This document shows, piece by piece, positions 19,338 to 26,814 of a stretch of DNA of 64,000 bases. The position numbers and the translations under genes were made by a program. The notes beneath the pieces were generated by a model that saw nothing but the letters and a program-made list of their open reading frames with translations, did no database searches and was not told where the DNA came from. The stretch's first letter is position 1. Every line of letters begins with the position of its first letter. Source of the DNA: Mycobacterium barrassiae (GTDB taxonomy: Bacteria > Actinomycetota > Actinomycetes > Mycobacteriales > Mycobacteriaceae); assembly GCF_025822765.1 (NCBI RefSeq), contig NZ_JACKUK010000025.1:1084-65083 (forward strand), read 5' to 3'.

Positions 19338-19736
19338 TCAGCCTGCTGTTGAGAGTCGACGCCGAGCTGTAACGCGTCGATGGCAGTTTGCGCAGCGGAC
19401 CTCGCATTTGTCGATCTCGGCCTGTAGGGCGGGCAGATTCCATCCGGCGCGCGCCATAGATCCGACATCACGGAGTTTGTCCCCCGTGACGTGATCGAAC
19501 TCGAGGACTACGGGGTCATCTTCACCGCAGTCGACGCATGGGTGGGCCAGTAGATGTCGCAGGACGTATTCCTTGGCGGCCGCGATCGCCTTCAGTTTGC
19601 CGGCGCGGCGCTGGGTGTTCTTCTCAGGCGTTCGCTGGTAGTACGCCCGGTTGTATTCGCGGCGGCAGCCTGGACAGTAGGTGCCTGTGAACGCGGGACG
19701 TTCCTGTCGACAGCGCGGGCACCGCTGGCTAAGCAC
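19338..19736 (-). CDS. HNH endonuclease-like zinc protein beside tRNA cluster
   Basis: 132 residues. An N-terminal zinc ribbon (CPRCRQERPAFTGTYCPGC) is followed by a basic helix and an HNH domain, CVDCGEDDP..LEFDHV..CEVRCANCHRRVTARR. Such stand-alone HNH proteins are common beside tRNA genes and mobile elements. It lies outside the att sites of the island but only 450 bp from its tRNA target, so it may remain from an earlier insertion. Confidence 0.7.
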   Translation of the reverse strand: MLSQRCPRCRQERPAFTGTYCPGCRREYNRAYYQRTPEKNTQRRAGKLKAIAAAKEYVLRHLLAHPCVDCGEDDPVVLEFDHVTGDKLRDVGSMARAGWNLPALQAEIDKCEVRCANCHRRVTARRRLSTAG

Positions 19737-19767
19737 AACGGGACCTTAACGTCAGGGCCCGACATCG

Positions 19768-19840
19768 TGCCCCCCGTAGGGCTCGAACCTACGACCTATG
19801 GATTAAAAGTCCACAGCTCTACCAACTGAGCTAGAGGGGC
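19768..19840 (-). tRNA. tRNA-Lys (TTT)
   Basis: 73 bases. The acceptor GCCCCTC pairs with GGGGGGC, the D arm is AGCTCAGTTGGTAGAGC, the anticodon loop CTTTTAA gives TTT and the T arm is GTAGGTTCGAGCCCTAC. CCA is not encoded. It points opposite to the other three tRNAs. Confidence 0.95.
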
Positions 19841-19964
19841 TTGCGTGGATCAGGATACTGGGTGCCATCCGAGGGGCTCGTTTGAGGATTGGGGTGCCGG
19901 TGCCCTAAGCTATCGAAGCTCACAGCGTCATAGCGTTGCGAGTACCCCGGAGAGATTCGGCTGG

Positions 19965-20037
19965 GCCCCCTTCGTCTAGCGGCCTAGGACGCCGCCCTTT
20001 CAAGGCGGTAGCGCGGGTTCGAATCCCGTAGGGGGTA
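19965..20037 (+). tRNA. tRNA-Glu (TTC)
   Basis: 73 bases. The acceptor GCCCCCT pairs with AGGGGGT (one G-U), the anticodon loop CTTTCAA gives TTC and the T arm is GCGGGTTCGAATCCCGT. CCA is not encoded. Confidence 0.95.
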
Positions 20038-20070
20038 CGCGCGGCGCACGTACGATGGAGCCGCAAGCAA

Positions 20071-20147
20071 GGCCCTGTGGCGCAGTTGGTTAGCGCGCCG
20101 CCCTGTCACGGCGGAGGTCGCGGGTTCGAGTCCCGTCAGGGTCGCCA
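20071..20147 (+). tRNA. tRNA-Asp (GTC)
   Basis: The acceptor GGCCCTG pairs with CAGGGTC, the anticodon loop CTGTCAC gives GTC and the T arm is GCGGGTTCGAGTCCCGT. The genomic CCA at 20145-20147 is included. Confidence 0.95.
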
Positions 20148-20191
20148 TTTTTGGCGAGGCACTTTGGTTCTCGACATGGCCGGTGCCTTCC

Positions 20192-20265
20192 GGCCAGGTA
20201 GCTCAGTTGGTACGAGCGTCCGCCTGAAAAGCGGAAGGTCGCCGGTTCGATCCCGGCCCTGGCCA
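20192..20265 (+). tRNA. tRNA-Phe (GAA), integration target of the island
   Basis: 74 bases. The acceptor GGCCAGG pairs with CCTGGCC, the anticodon loop CTGAAAA gives GAA and the T arm is GCCGGTTCGATCCCGGC. From base 20227 onward the gene is supplied by the integrated element; the displaced original 3' part remains at 36317-36355. Confidence 0.96.
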
Positions 20266-20266
20266 C
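20227..20266 (+). repeat. attL core (40 bp, in tRNA-Phe)
   Basis: The 40 bases from AAAAGCGGAAGG to CTGGCCAC are identical to 36317-36356. They run from the anticodon loop to one base past the discriminator. A hairpin AGGCGG-TTT-CCGCCT (20272-20286) follows, imitating the host terminator retained after attR. Confidence 0.93.
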
Positions 20267-20309
20267 ATCAGAGGCGGTTTCCGCCTTGACATTGCACTGC
20301 ATCCGACGT

Positions 20310-21497
20310 TTATTCGTCGCTTATGCCGACCGCCCGGTCCAATACATCAGCGACCTCGGTGTGCACTCTGCCCCGCGACATGTAGACGTCTTGCGTCATG
20401 GACGGCCGCGCGTGCCCAAGCTGGTCGGCGCCAATGCGAGCCGATAGCCCCGAGTCGTCAATCAACGTCGCGACGGTCTTGCGGAAGCTGTGTGACGACA
20501 CGTCCGGCAGGCCGAGCGAGTCACGGACCTCCCGCCACTGCTTGCTGAAGTTGTCTGGGTCGCGCAGCGTGCCCGTAGACGACGGGAAGATCACGTCACC
20601 GGTGGAGGTCCGTAGCGGGTCGCCCTTGCGTCGGTGCAGGGCATCGATGGCGAACTGGGGGAGCGCCACGGATCGTTCGTCTCCGCCCTTAGTCCGCTCC
20701 TGACGCACCAGACCCTTGCCCTTGATCCGCACGATCGACCCCGACACCGTCACGACCCGGCGGTCGAGGTCGATGTCCTGCCACCGCAACGCCAACAGCT
20801 CTGAGCGCCGTAATCCGGTTGCCGCCAAGAGGATCACCGGGTCGCGTAGATCCTTCTGCTCGCAGTCCCCCGATGCCTCCACGCCTGACAGCAGATCTCG
20901 CACCTGATCTACGGCGAGAGCTGGTGCGCCCCTCGTCCTCTTCTTCTCAGCCTTCTTCACACGCCTCGAGGCGATCTCGCGCACCGGGTTGGCTCCGATC
21001 GCTCCGGCCATCACCGCGTCGGTCAGCACCGAATTCAACGCGACCTTCGTGTGACGCTCCCGCGTCGCCCCATGGTCGCGGCGGATGCCCTGCAAGATGT
21101 CGTTCAGGAGCCCGGGTTCAGCCTCGCTAACCCGGATCCCCACGAATCGTGCCTTGACCGTGTTGATCGTCGCCTCGTACGTGTCGACACTTTTGGGTGC
21201 CAGATCGCCATCTGCGCGGCACCGTTCGATGTACCGGGACAGCAGATCGCCCAGCAGCGTTGAGCCCGTGATCGTCCCTGTCCCCGGCGGCCGCCTAGCC
21301 GCGATCGCATCGAGAAGAGCACTCTCGGCGCGAGCCCCATACTCATCGGCGACGCCGGCCGGCGTCATGCGTTCAAGTCGGCGGGTCACTCCATCGCGAT
21401 CCCGGAACCGGCACCGTGCCACCCACACACCCGACTCCACTTGAGTGCGGGTGATTTTGCCGTGCTGCCCAATCCGCAGCGGCGGCCTACCCGCCAT
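20310..21497 (-). CDS. int: Tyrosine integrase of the island
   Basis: 395 residues. An N-terminal AP2-like arm-binding domain spans about 1-65, a SAM-like core-binding domain about 80-180, and the catalytic domain from about 205. The catalytic set is Arg in ATGLRRSELLALRW, HxxR in SHSFRKTVATL, a late His in LGHARPSM and the nucleophile Tyr in TQDVYMSRG. It integrates into the adjacent tRNA-Phe, 45 bp away. Its ATG overlaps the stop of the upstream repressor gene (ATGA), so int and repressor share one message. Confidence 0.95.
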   Translation of the reverse strand: MAGRPPLRIGQHGKITRTQVESGVWVARCRFRDRDGVTRRLERMTPAGVADEYGARAESALLDAIAARRPPGTGTITGSTLLGDLLSRYIERCRADGDLAPKSVDTYEATINTVKARFVGIRVSEAEPGLLNDILQGIRRDHGATRERHTKVALNSVLTDAVMAGAIGANPVREIASRRVKKAEKKRTRGAPALAVDQVRDLLSGVEASGDCEQKDLRDPVILLAATGLRRSELLALRWQDIDLDRRVVTVSGSIVRIKGKGLVRQERTKGGDERSVALPQFAIDALHRRKGDPLRTSTGDVIFPSSTGTLRDPDNFSKQWREVRDSLGLPDVSSHSFRKTVATLIDDSGLSARIGADQLGHARPSMTQDVYMSRGRVHTEVADVLDRAVGISDE

Positions 21498-22159
21498 CAG
21501 TCGGGCACTTTCAAGTTATCGACGGAGAAATTCTTACTCTCGCCGGTGAAACGGAGATCCGGAAACCGGGTCGAAAAGAGCACTTGATACGCCGCGTAGT
21601 CGGCGTCTTCAAATTCGTATTCCGGAGGAGAACTTCTGCCCGCGAGCGCTAGGTATTCATCGTGGTCGATGCCGAGTTCATCGTGAAGGTATCTCAGCGC
21701 GCTGTCCTCGCTGAGCAACTCCGTAAAGGTGAGCTCGAGGATCTCCATGAATTGACCCGCAGTGCCGTGAACAACGAATGCTGTATTACCCGAGATGATC
21801 TCGCGCATCAGCAAGAGTGCTTCTAGATCGCTTCGTGCCATCTCAGTTTCTTCTGCGATTAGGCGGAGACCCTGCCTCTTCTCGCGATATCGAATTGACT
21901 GCCGCTGAATCGCATATGACAACGTCCCTGATTCGGGGTTGAGGGCGTCCGCGCTCATCCCAAGCGCGTCAGCCACTGCGAACAGTTCGGTCGCCTTCAA
22001 TGCGCGCTGTCCGCTTTCGATCCGAGACAGCGTGGTGCGTGTCCACGACACCCCTCGCGCCTCAAGCGAAGTCAAGAAATCCTCCTGTCGGAGATCCTTC
22101 TGCTGGCGGGCCTCCGCGATGCGGACGCCGATCGCGCGATCTGAACTCTCCCCAGCCAT
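21497..22159 (-). CDS. XRE-family repressor (immunity-type)
   Basis: 220 residues from ATG at 22159. The HTH at about 8-70 (IAEARQQKDLRQEDFLTSLE, then WTRTTLSRIESGQRALKA) is of Cro/C1 type. The C-terminal half is helical and acidic with no LexA-type peptidase motif, so release from repression by RecA-induced self-cleavage is not expected. It faces the xis-like gene across a 125-bp divergent promoter region with an inverted repeat at 22241-22262. The longer upstream frame crosses that promoter region and is rejected. Confidence 0.85.
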   Translation of the reverse strand: MAGESSDRAIGVRIAEARQQKDLRQEDFLTSLEARGVSWTRTTLSRIESGQRALKATELFAVADALGMSADALNPESGTLSYAIQRQSIRYREKRQGLRLIAEETEMARSDLEALLLMREIISGNTAFVVHGTAGQFMEILELTFTELLSEDSALRYLHDELGIDHDEYLALAGRSSPPEYEFEDADYAAYQVLFSTRFPDLRFTGESKNFSVDNLKVPD

Positions 22160-22240
22160 GCCGAACAGTTTCCCATGTGACGCGCCGATTCCGCACATGA
22201 CACTTGCGGTTCTCGATCGATCGCGTATCATTCTATTAAC

Positions 22241-22262
22241 GCACATCGAATGTGCGATGTGC
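22241..22262. promoter_or_regulatory. Putative operator between repressor and xis-like gene
   Basis: GCACATCG-AATGTG-CGATGTGC is a perfect inverted repeat with 8-bp arms. Adjacent AT-rich boxes could serve both directions: TATCAT/TATTAA rightward and TAGAAT leftward. CATGTG-N14-CACATG nearby (22173-22198) has similar half-sites. This looks like the genetic switch of the element. Confidence 0.6.
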
Positions 22263-22284
22263 AATAGCAGAGAGGTTATATCAG

Positions 22285-22482
22285 ATGCCGACCAGCGAGG
22301 ATTACTGGCTGACTAGACCGGAGGTGGGAGAGCGGCTCAAGGTCCCAGTTAAAACCTTGGCCCAGTGGGCCTGTCAGGGAAAGGGACCCCGTTATCGGAT
22401 CTTCGGACGGCACACTCGCTATCGGCTCAGCGACGTTATTGCTTGGGAGGACGCCCAGGTGAGCGGTGGGACTCCGGCGTGA
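22285..22482 (+). CDS. HTH_17/MerR-like DNA-binding protein (excisionase/Cro-like)
   Basis: 65 residues from ATG at 22285 with GAGAGG upstream. It is a winged HTH of excisionase type: YWLTRPEVGERLKVPVKTLAQW, then the wing GPRYRIFGRHTRYRLSDVIAWED. As the first rightward gene facing the repressor it is in the position of Cro or Xis. It may direct excision with Int or repress the lysogenic promoter. Sequence alone cannot separate these roles. Confidence 0.75.
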   Translation: MPTSEDYWLTRPEVGERLKVPVKTLAQWACQGKGPRYRIFGRHTRYRLSDVIAWEDAQVSGGTPA

Positions 22483-22507
22483 TCCGCCCCCAGTTCAACC
22501 ACGCCAG

Positions 22508-22554
22508 AGCGGCCCCCGTGAATCCGGTTGCGCCAACAACCAGTGGGGGCCGCT
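22508..22554. promoter_or_regulatory. Nested hairpin after xis-like gene
   Basis: AGCGGCCCCC (22508-22517) and GGGGGCCGCT (22545-22554) are perfect 10-bp arms. The loop holds a second stem, GGTTG/CAACC. It lies between the xis-like gene and the next operon and has no T-tract. It may be a terminator-antiterminator or processing site. Confidence 0.5.
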
Positions 22555-22587
22555 GCGAACCCAACCATCAGCAGAGGGACAGGCTCG

Positions 22588-22647
22588 ATGACGACGATAC
22601 TCGGTGATGCCGACAGCGTGACGCATATGGGGACGGCGCGTCCATGA
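22588..22647 (+). CDS. Tiny ORF (19 aa) coupled to next gene
   Basis: ATG at 22588 follows AGAGGGACA by a good distance. The frame encodes MTTILGDADSVTHMGTARP and its TGA overlaps the ATG of the next gene (ATGA). It may be a leader that sets translation of the downstream replication-type gene. Conservation would decide whether it is a real peptide. Confidence 0.4.
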   Translation: MTTILGDADSVTHMGTARP

Positions 22648-23213
22648 CTGACGCACGCTTGCCCGAGCGGTGGCTCAACGATCGCCGATTGCAGCGGCTG
22701 TCGGCTGACCACTACCGCACGTTCATCAACGCGTTGTTGTGGTCGGTCGCCAACCGCACAGATGGGCGGATCGAGCGTGACGACGTTGCGCTAATCCCGC
22801 ACTGGTCCGCCAACGCCGCGAAGGCATTCATCGATGCCGGGTTGTTCACGGCACAGGCTGACGGATGGTTGATTGCCGACTACATGTCGACACAGACGTC
22901 GCGCAGTGAGCTGGACATGTTGGAGCGGAACCGACGGCGGGATCGGGAGAAGAAGGCCCGCCAGCGGGCCGCGAAATCAGGCGGACCCAACTCAGAGGAC
23001 CTCGGTGTTGGCGAAAGTGAAACATCCTCTGTCCCTCTGGATGTCCCGGGGGACGGTCCCGGGGAAATGTCCCGGGGGACTGCACAGGCAGGCAGGACAG
23101 GCAGGAAGGCAAGGAAGGCCGAGACTCAGGCGCAGCCGTCGCTTGCGGTGGTGAACGGGAAGGCGTCGGGGTGGCGTGGCGCTGGCCCTGACCCATTTTA
23201 TGAATACCGTTAA
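22644..23213 (+). CDS. Phage replisome-organizer-like protein (hypothetical)
   Basis: 189 residues. The N-terminal 90 residues (RLSADHYRTFINALLWSVANRTDGRI, then HWSANAAKAFIDAGLF) resemble the winged-helix head of phage DnaD/replisome-organizer-type proteins common in actinophages. A strongly basic helix RNRRRDREKKARQRAA and a low-complexity tail follow. No catalytic motif is seen. First full gene of the rightward operon; a role in loading replication proteins is a guess. Confidence 0.5.
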   Translation: MTDARLPERWLNDRRLQRLSADHYRTFINALLWSVANRTDGRIERDDVALIPHWSANAAKAFIDAGLFTAQADGWLIADYMSTQTSRSELDMLERNRRRDREKKARQRAAKSGGPNSEDLGVGESETSSVPLDVPGDGPGEMSRGTAQAGRTGRKARKAETQAQPSLAVVNGKASGWRGAGPDPFYEYR

Positions 23214-23241
23214 TTAGCAACATTTTTGAGAGGAGAAGATC

Positions 23242-23994
23242 GTGAGTGAATTGCGGGTAGTGGAGCCAGTCGAGGTGCTGGTGCCATTGGATGAGCAGGC
23301 AGCTAGGAAGTTGGACGGACGTATTCGGCGGTTGGCGAAACAGGCGGGGGATCAGCTGGTTTTGGTGGGCCAGCTGCTCGATGAGGCGAAGGTCGGTCGC
23401 ATTCATGAAGCGTTGGGCTTTCCCAGTTGGACTGCTTACGTGGCTGATTCGTTGGGCGGGACATTGCAGCTGTCGGGTGCTGCGCGTCAGGCGATGGTGG
23501 AGTTGATGGCGGGGGAGGGGATGTCTGTGCGTGCTATCGCGACGGCGACGGGGGTGTCCAAGTCAACTGTTGACCGGGATCTCGCGCAACTGTCCCGCGA
23601 TGGGACAGTTGACGCGGAATCAACTGTCCCGCAACGGGACAGTTCGCCACACCCAGGCGTAGGGATTGGGCTCGACGGCAAGGTTCGACGTAAGCCACGT
23701 CAGGCGCGACGTAGGCGTGAGCAGGAACCTTCGTCAACGCAATCCGCGGCGCGCAAGGTGCCCGTGCAGTCGATGTATCGGCGGACGGTTAAGGCGCTGA
23801 ATCCTGTTGTGTGCGAGCTGGGGAGTCTCGTTGATGATCCGCGGTGGGTAAAGGCGCGAGAACGGTTCACCGAGAAGGACCGAGCCGAAGTTCATGGAAA
23901 TATTGCTGTGCTGCAGAAGGTGCTCGCCGCAATGGACGCGACTGCAGTTGCATCGGTCGACGGCGGCGACTCGACCGCGAAGACAGTGCTCTGA
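23242..23994 (+). CDS. HTH protein of plasmid partition/replication type, with inverted repeats inside the gene
   Basis: 250 residues. Helical N-terminus, then a clear HTH at about 90-115 (MSVRAIATATGVSKSTVDRDL), a basic linker RRKPRQARRRREQ and a helical C-terminus. Similar proteins occur in actinobacterial plasmids and satellites, often of unknown role. GAGAGGAGAA precedes the GTG start. Just after the HTH the DNA carries three palindromes built on CAACTG (23562-23644). It may bind those sites itself. Overlaps the next gene at TGATG. Confidence 0.55.
   Translation: MSELRVVEPVEVLVPLDEQAARKLDGRIRRLAKQAGDQLVLVGQLLDEAKVGRIHEALGFPSWTAYVADSLGGTLQLSGAARQAMVELMAGEGMSVRAIATATGVSKSTVDRDLAQLSRDGTVDAESTVPQRDSSPHPGVGIGLDGKVRRKPRQARRRREQEPSSTQSAARKVPVQSMYRRTVKALNPVVCELGSLVDDPRWVKARERFTEKDRAEVHGNIAVLQKVLAAMDATAVASVDGGDSTAKTVL
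23562..23644. repeat. Three CAACTG-type inverted repeats within coding sequence
   Basis: GTCAAC-T-GTTGAC lies at 23562-23574. CAACTGTCCC-GCGAT-GGGACAGTTG lies at 23587-23611, and CAACTGTCCC-GCAAC-GGGACAGTT at 23621-23644. The last two begin 34 bp apart, so they are read in different frames and encode different peptides. The repeat is therefore kept as DNA or RNA, not as protein. Confidence 0.8.
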
Positions 23995-24272
23995 TGTCCG
24001 TCACGCCCGCCAACGACATCGAGGCCTTCGAACGAGTCATCGCCGCATGGTCGGAACCCGTGGACTGCGAGGCGCATACGAAGCTGGGTGCCCAGTGCCG
24101 ACGTCCAGCGCATTGGCGGCTCGACCTTCACGGCTGCGAGACAGTTCTGTTGTGCCGGCATCATTTGCGCGCTTGGGAGCTGAAGGCACGAAGCACGATG
24201 GCGCCCTGGTGCGCCGTTTGCGGCGGACGCTGGCCTTCGATTAATGACGCCTACTCGGTGACACCGCTGTGA
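23994..24272 (+). CDS. Small zinc-binding protein (hypothetical)
   Basis: 92 residues from the ATG that overlaps the previous stop. Cys/His pairs suggest two zinc sites: DCEAHTKLGAQCRRPAHW with LLCRHH, and WCAVCGGRW. Such ribbons are common in phage DNA-metabolism operons. Its stop overlaps the GTG of the second recombinase (GTGA), so three genes are translated as one unit. Confidence 0.6.
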   Translation: MSVTPANDIEAFERVIAAWSEPVDCEAHTKLGAQCRRPAHWRLDLHGCETVLLCRHHLRAWELKARSTMAPWCAVCGGRWPSINDAYSVTPL

Positions 24273-25135
24273 GCGCCACACTGCGACTGGTGGAGAACAC
24301 CGGGGATCGTGGTGGGGAGTTGCCTCCGATCGATGCCTATGAGGTGTGGATGCGTGGCCGCGGCTTGGCGGTACGCACCATCAGCGACACGGTGCTCACC
24401 CTGCGGCGTCTCCAGAGCGCGAGCGGCTACCCGATCGAGGCCACGCCGACGTTGGCGGTGTCACGGTTCCTGGGTGCGGAGCAGCTCGGTGCTCGAGCCC
24501 GCTATACGTATTTCGGTCACCTGCGCGGGTTCTTCCGGTGGCTGGCCAATGAGGGGATCGGCGCGGACGCGATGGCCACACTGCCCCGCCCCCGGATGCC
24601 GCGCTGTACTCCGCGGCCGATTACTACCGAGCAGCTGCAGGCGCTGCTGGAGTTGCCGCTGCGGCGCAAGACCCGTGCCATGGTGCTGCTCGCCGCACTG
24701 GCTGGGTTGAGGGCGCATGAGATCGCCAAGGTGCGCGGTCAGGACGTCGACCCTGACGCCCGCACGTTGTACGTGATCGGGAAGGGTGGGCACGCCGCGA
24801 CGATTCCGTTGCATCCGCTGCTTGTCGAGGTGGCGCGTGCGATGCCGGCGCGGGGCTGGTGGTTTCCGGCGAACTCGACCCGCCCGGGGGAGCACATCGG
24901 CTCCCGTCATGTCGTTAACACGGTCAGTGACGCCTGCAAGCGGGCCGACATCCCCGGTGGGACGTGTCACCGTCTCAGGCATTGGTACGGCACGAACCTT
25001 GTCGCCAGCGGGGCCGATCTGCGAACTGCGCAGACGCTACTCCGGCACGAAAATCTAGCCAGTACCGCGATCTACACCGAGGTCAGCGACGAGCGCCGCG
25101 TCGACGCAATCGATCGACTCGACCCCTTCGGATGA
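24269..25135 (+). CDS. Second tyrosine recombinase (XerC/D-like)
   Basis: 288 residues. An N-terminal SAM-like core-binding domain spans about 20-100 and the catalytic domain starts at about 110. Full catalytic set: Arg in LAGLRAHEIAKVR, Lys in the beta-hairpin GKGGHAA, HRLRH (His, Arg), His in LLRHENL and nucleophile Tyr in STAIYTEV. It lacks the arm-binding domain of the island integrase and is closer to Xer-type resolvases. Placed last in the replication-like operon, it may resolve multimers of the replicating element. The alternative is a second integrase. Confidence 0.85.
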   Translation: MSATLRLVENTGDRGGELPPIDAYEVWMRGRGLAVRTISDTVLTLRRLQSASGYPIEATPTLAVSRFLGAEQLGARARYTYFGHLRGFFRWLANEGIGADAMATLPRPRMPRCTPRPITTEQLQALLELPLRRKTRAMVLLAALAGLRAHEIAKVRGQDVDPDARTLYVIGKGGHAATIPLHPLLVEVARAMPARGWWFPANSTRPGEHIGSRHVVNTVSDACKRADIPGGTCHRLRHWYGTNLVASGADLRTAQTLLRHENLASTAIYTEVSDERRVDAIDRLDPFG

Positions 25136-25186
25136 CCACGGTTGCAGTGCTCACGTGAGCCCCGGCCTTGGGATAGGTGAAGGAGA

Positions 25187-25414
25187 TCAGGCGTTATCCA
25201 ACCGCTTCAACACTCTGCGGTCCTCGTCGACGATCTGCTCGAGCAAGTCGTCGCGGCGCGCTCGGCGTCCGTCCTGTGCCTGCCTCCGCCGAATATCCTG
25301 GCACCGGCAGTCGTTGACGTGACCGCGTTCCGGCAGGTCGAGCGCATGGCACGCACCCTTGTTGTCGTCGTGTTCGTTGACAGGGCACCCGCACTCCGCG
25401 CAGTAGTCGGCCAC
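25187..25414 (-). CDS. Small Cys-rich protein (hypothetical)
   Basis: 75 residues from GTG. Cys residues in YCAECGCPVNEHDDNKGACHA and NDCRCQD suggest a zinc knuckle, followed by a charged helical tail DDLLEQIVDEDRRVLKRL. Convergent to the second recombinase. An overlapping alternative frame (25194-25421) has no such pattern. Function unknown. Confidence 0.5.
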   Translation of the reverse strand: MADYCAECGCPVNEHDDNKGACHALDLPERGHVNDCRCQDIRRRQAQDGRRARRDDLLEQIVDEDRRVLKRLDNA

Positions 25415-25476
25415 GCATCACATGCTGCCCCAGCCGCTGCTGACGGTCGACGGTTTATTTTCGCGCGCGGCGCGGC

Positions 25477-25791
25477 TTACATGAGTTCGCCGGCGCCGCC
25501 TGTGATTACATCGGTCCCGAGGATCATGAAGTGCACAACGACGTCGTCGTCTGGGTCGAACACCCGGCCGGGCGTTCCATCCTCGAACTCGACAGTCCAC
25601 TGGTTCCGGTCGCCGAAGTGATCAGTGACGGTCGAGACTTTTCGGGCGAAGTGAGCCGGCACGCCGTCCAACCCGTCCTGCGGTACGTTGTCGTCGACAA
25701 ACAGCGGCCAGTACCGCTGTTGGTACTCCGCCAGGCCCGAGGCCTTAACGGTTTGGGTCATGATGACGGTGCAGCTGGGGTCTGGTTGCAT
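25477..25791 (-). CDS. Hypothetical protein of the island
   Basis: About 104 residues; starts at 25809, 25791 or 25761 are all possible and none has a good ribosome-binding site. The sequence is soluble and acidic (EYQQRYWPLFVDDNVPQDGLD, EFEDGTPGRVFDPDDDV) with no family recognised. It lies between the Cys-rich protein and the divergent HEPN gene. Confidence 0.45.
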   Translation of the reverse strand: MQPDPSCTVIMTQTVKASGLAEYQQRYWPLFVDDNVPQDGLDGVPAHFARKVSTVTDHFGDRNQWTVEFEDGTPGRVFDPDDDVVVHFMILGTDVITGGAGELM

Positions 25792-25912
25792 GGATGGAAC
25801 GGTAGACACAGACCCGACTGAGCGGGGGAGTCAATCCTCAATGCGTTGGATTCGGCAGGCTTTGAGGTTGACTCGGCCCCTATGTCCGCACCCGTGTCTT
25901 AGCGTTGGTTCC

Positions 25913-26701
25913 GTGACAGATGAGCCCTCGGAGACCGCTACTGATGGCCGCCCTCCCGAACAAATAATCGATATCGACCAGATTCCGACTTCCTCCGCGC
26001 ACGCATTCACCCCACTAAAAGGGGTGCGTCAGTACTTCGCGGCACAACACCTTTGGGCCGCACGCCTGATGGCACACCTATGTCGCGAGCGGGAGGAGCA
26101 GCTGCTCGCGGAGGTCGCGCACGGTGCCAAACGGAGAGTCGACAAACACCTGCAATCGCTCGCGTTGGGGGCCGTCATGGAATCCGTCGCAATGCTGGAA
26201 GCCGTGGTGAACGAAATCTGGCAAGACGCCGCCGAGACGGAACCAATCGTGGCTTCCGAGCGGCTGCAGGGGTTAAGTTCCGACGCGAGAGCGCTGATGC
26301 GGGACCTCCGAACACAAAGGGTCGAGCGATCACTCAAGCTGATGGAAAAGTATGCGGTGCTTCTGACGTGCGCAGGTAAGCCGCCGCTAGACAGGTCCCG
26401 TAGGCCATATTCGGATGTCAAGGCGCTAATCAAACTGCGCAACGCATTGGTGCACTTCACACCAGAAACGCAGTGGGACAACCAGGTCCATGATCTGGAG
26501 GCTGAAATGAAGTACCTGGTCCCCGAGAATCCGCTACTTCACGGTTCACGCCCGTGGTTTCCCCAGCAGCCCCTATGCGCTGGCGGCGCCCGCTGGGCTT
26601 GGGAGTCCAGTATGAAATTCGCAGATGACTGGCACACGCAGATGGGGCTTGAGCGCAGTTACCGCTACGGTGTGATTGATTGGCCCGACGGCCTGAATTA
26701 A
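25913..26701 (+). CDS. HEPN-motif protein, candidate RNase/defence gene
   Basis: 262 residues from GTG at 25913. Mostly helical, with the RN-x3-H motif of HEPN RNases at the end of a helix (LIKLRNALVHFTPETQ, about residue 183), preceded by the expected long helical bundle (EEQLLAEVAHGAKRRVD, ALGAVMESVAMLEAVVNEIW). HEPN proteins with this motif cut RNA in toxin-antitoxin and abortive-infection systems. It is a single gene without an obvious partner and has its own promoter position. A role in blocking competing phages is inference from motif and location. Confidence 0.6.
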   Translation: MTDEPSETATDGRPPEQIIDIDQIPTSSAHAFTPLKGVRQYFAAQHLWAARLMAHLCREREEQLLAEVAHGAKRRVDKHLQSLALGAVMESVAMLEAVVNEIWQDAAETEPIVASERLQGLSSDARALMRDLRTQRVERSLKLMEKYAVLLTCAGKPPLDRSRRPYSDVKALIKLRNALVHFTPETQWDNQVHDLEAEMKYLVPENPLLHGSRPWFPQQPLCAGGARWAWESSMKFADDWHTQMGLERSYRYGVIDWPDGLN

Positions 26702-26814
26702 GGACCCGACTATCAGTGATTGTGTTGTGCGGGAACCGAGAAATGCCAGTCTTACCCCATTAGCGAGCCTGGTGTCGTACGCTCCGCTAACAGCAACTTG
26801 CCAGGGGGGTCTGA

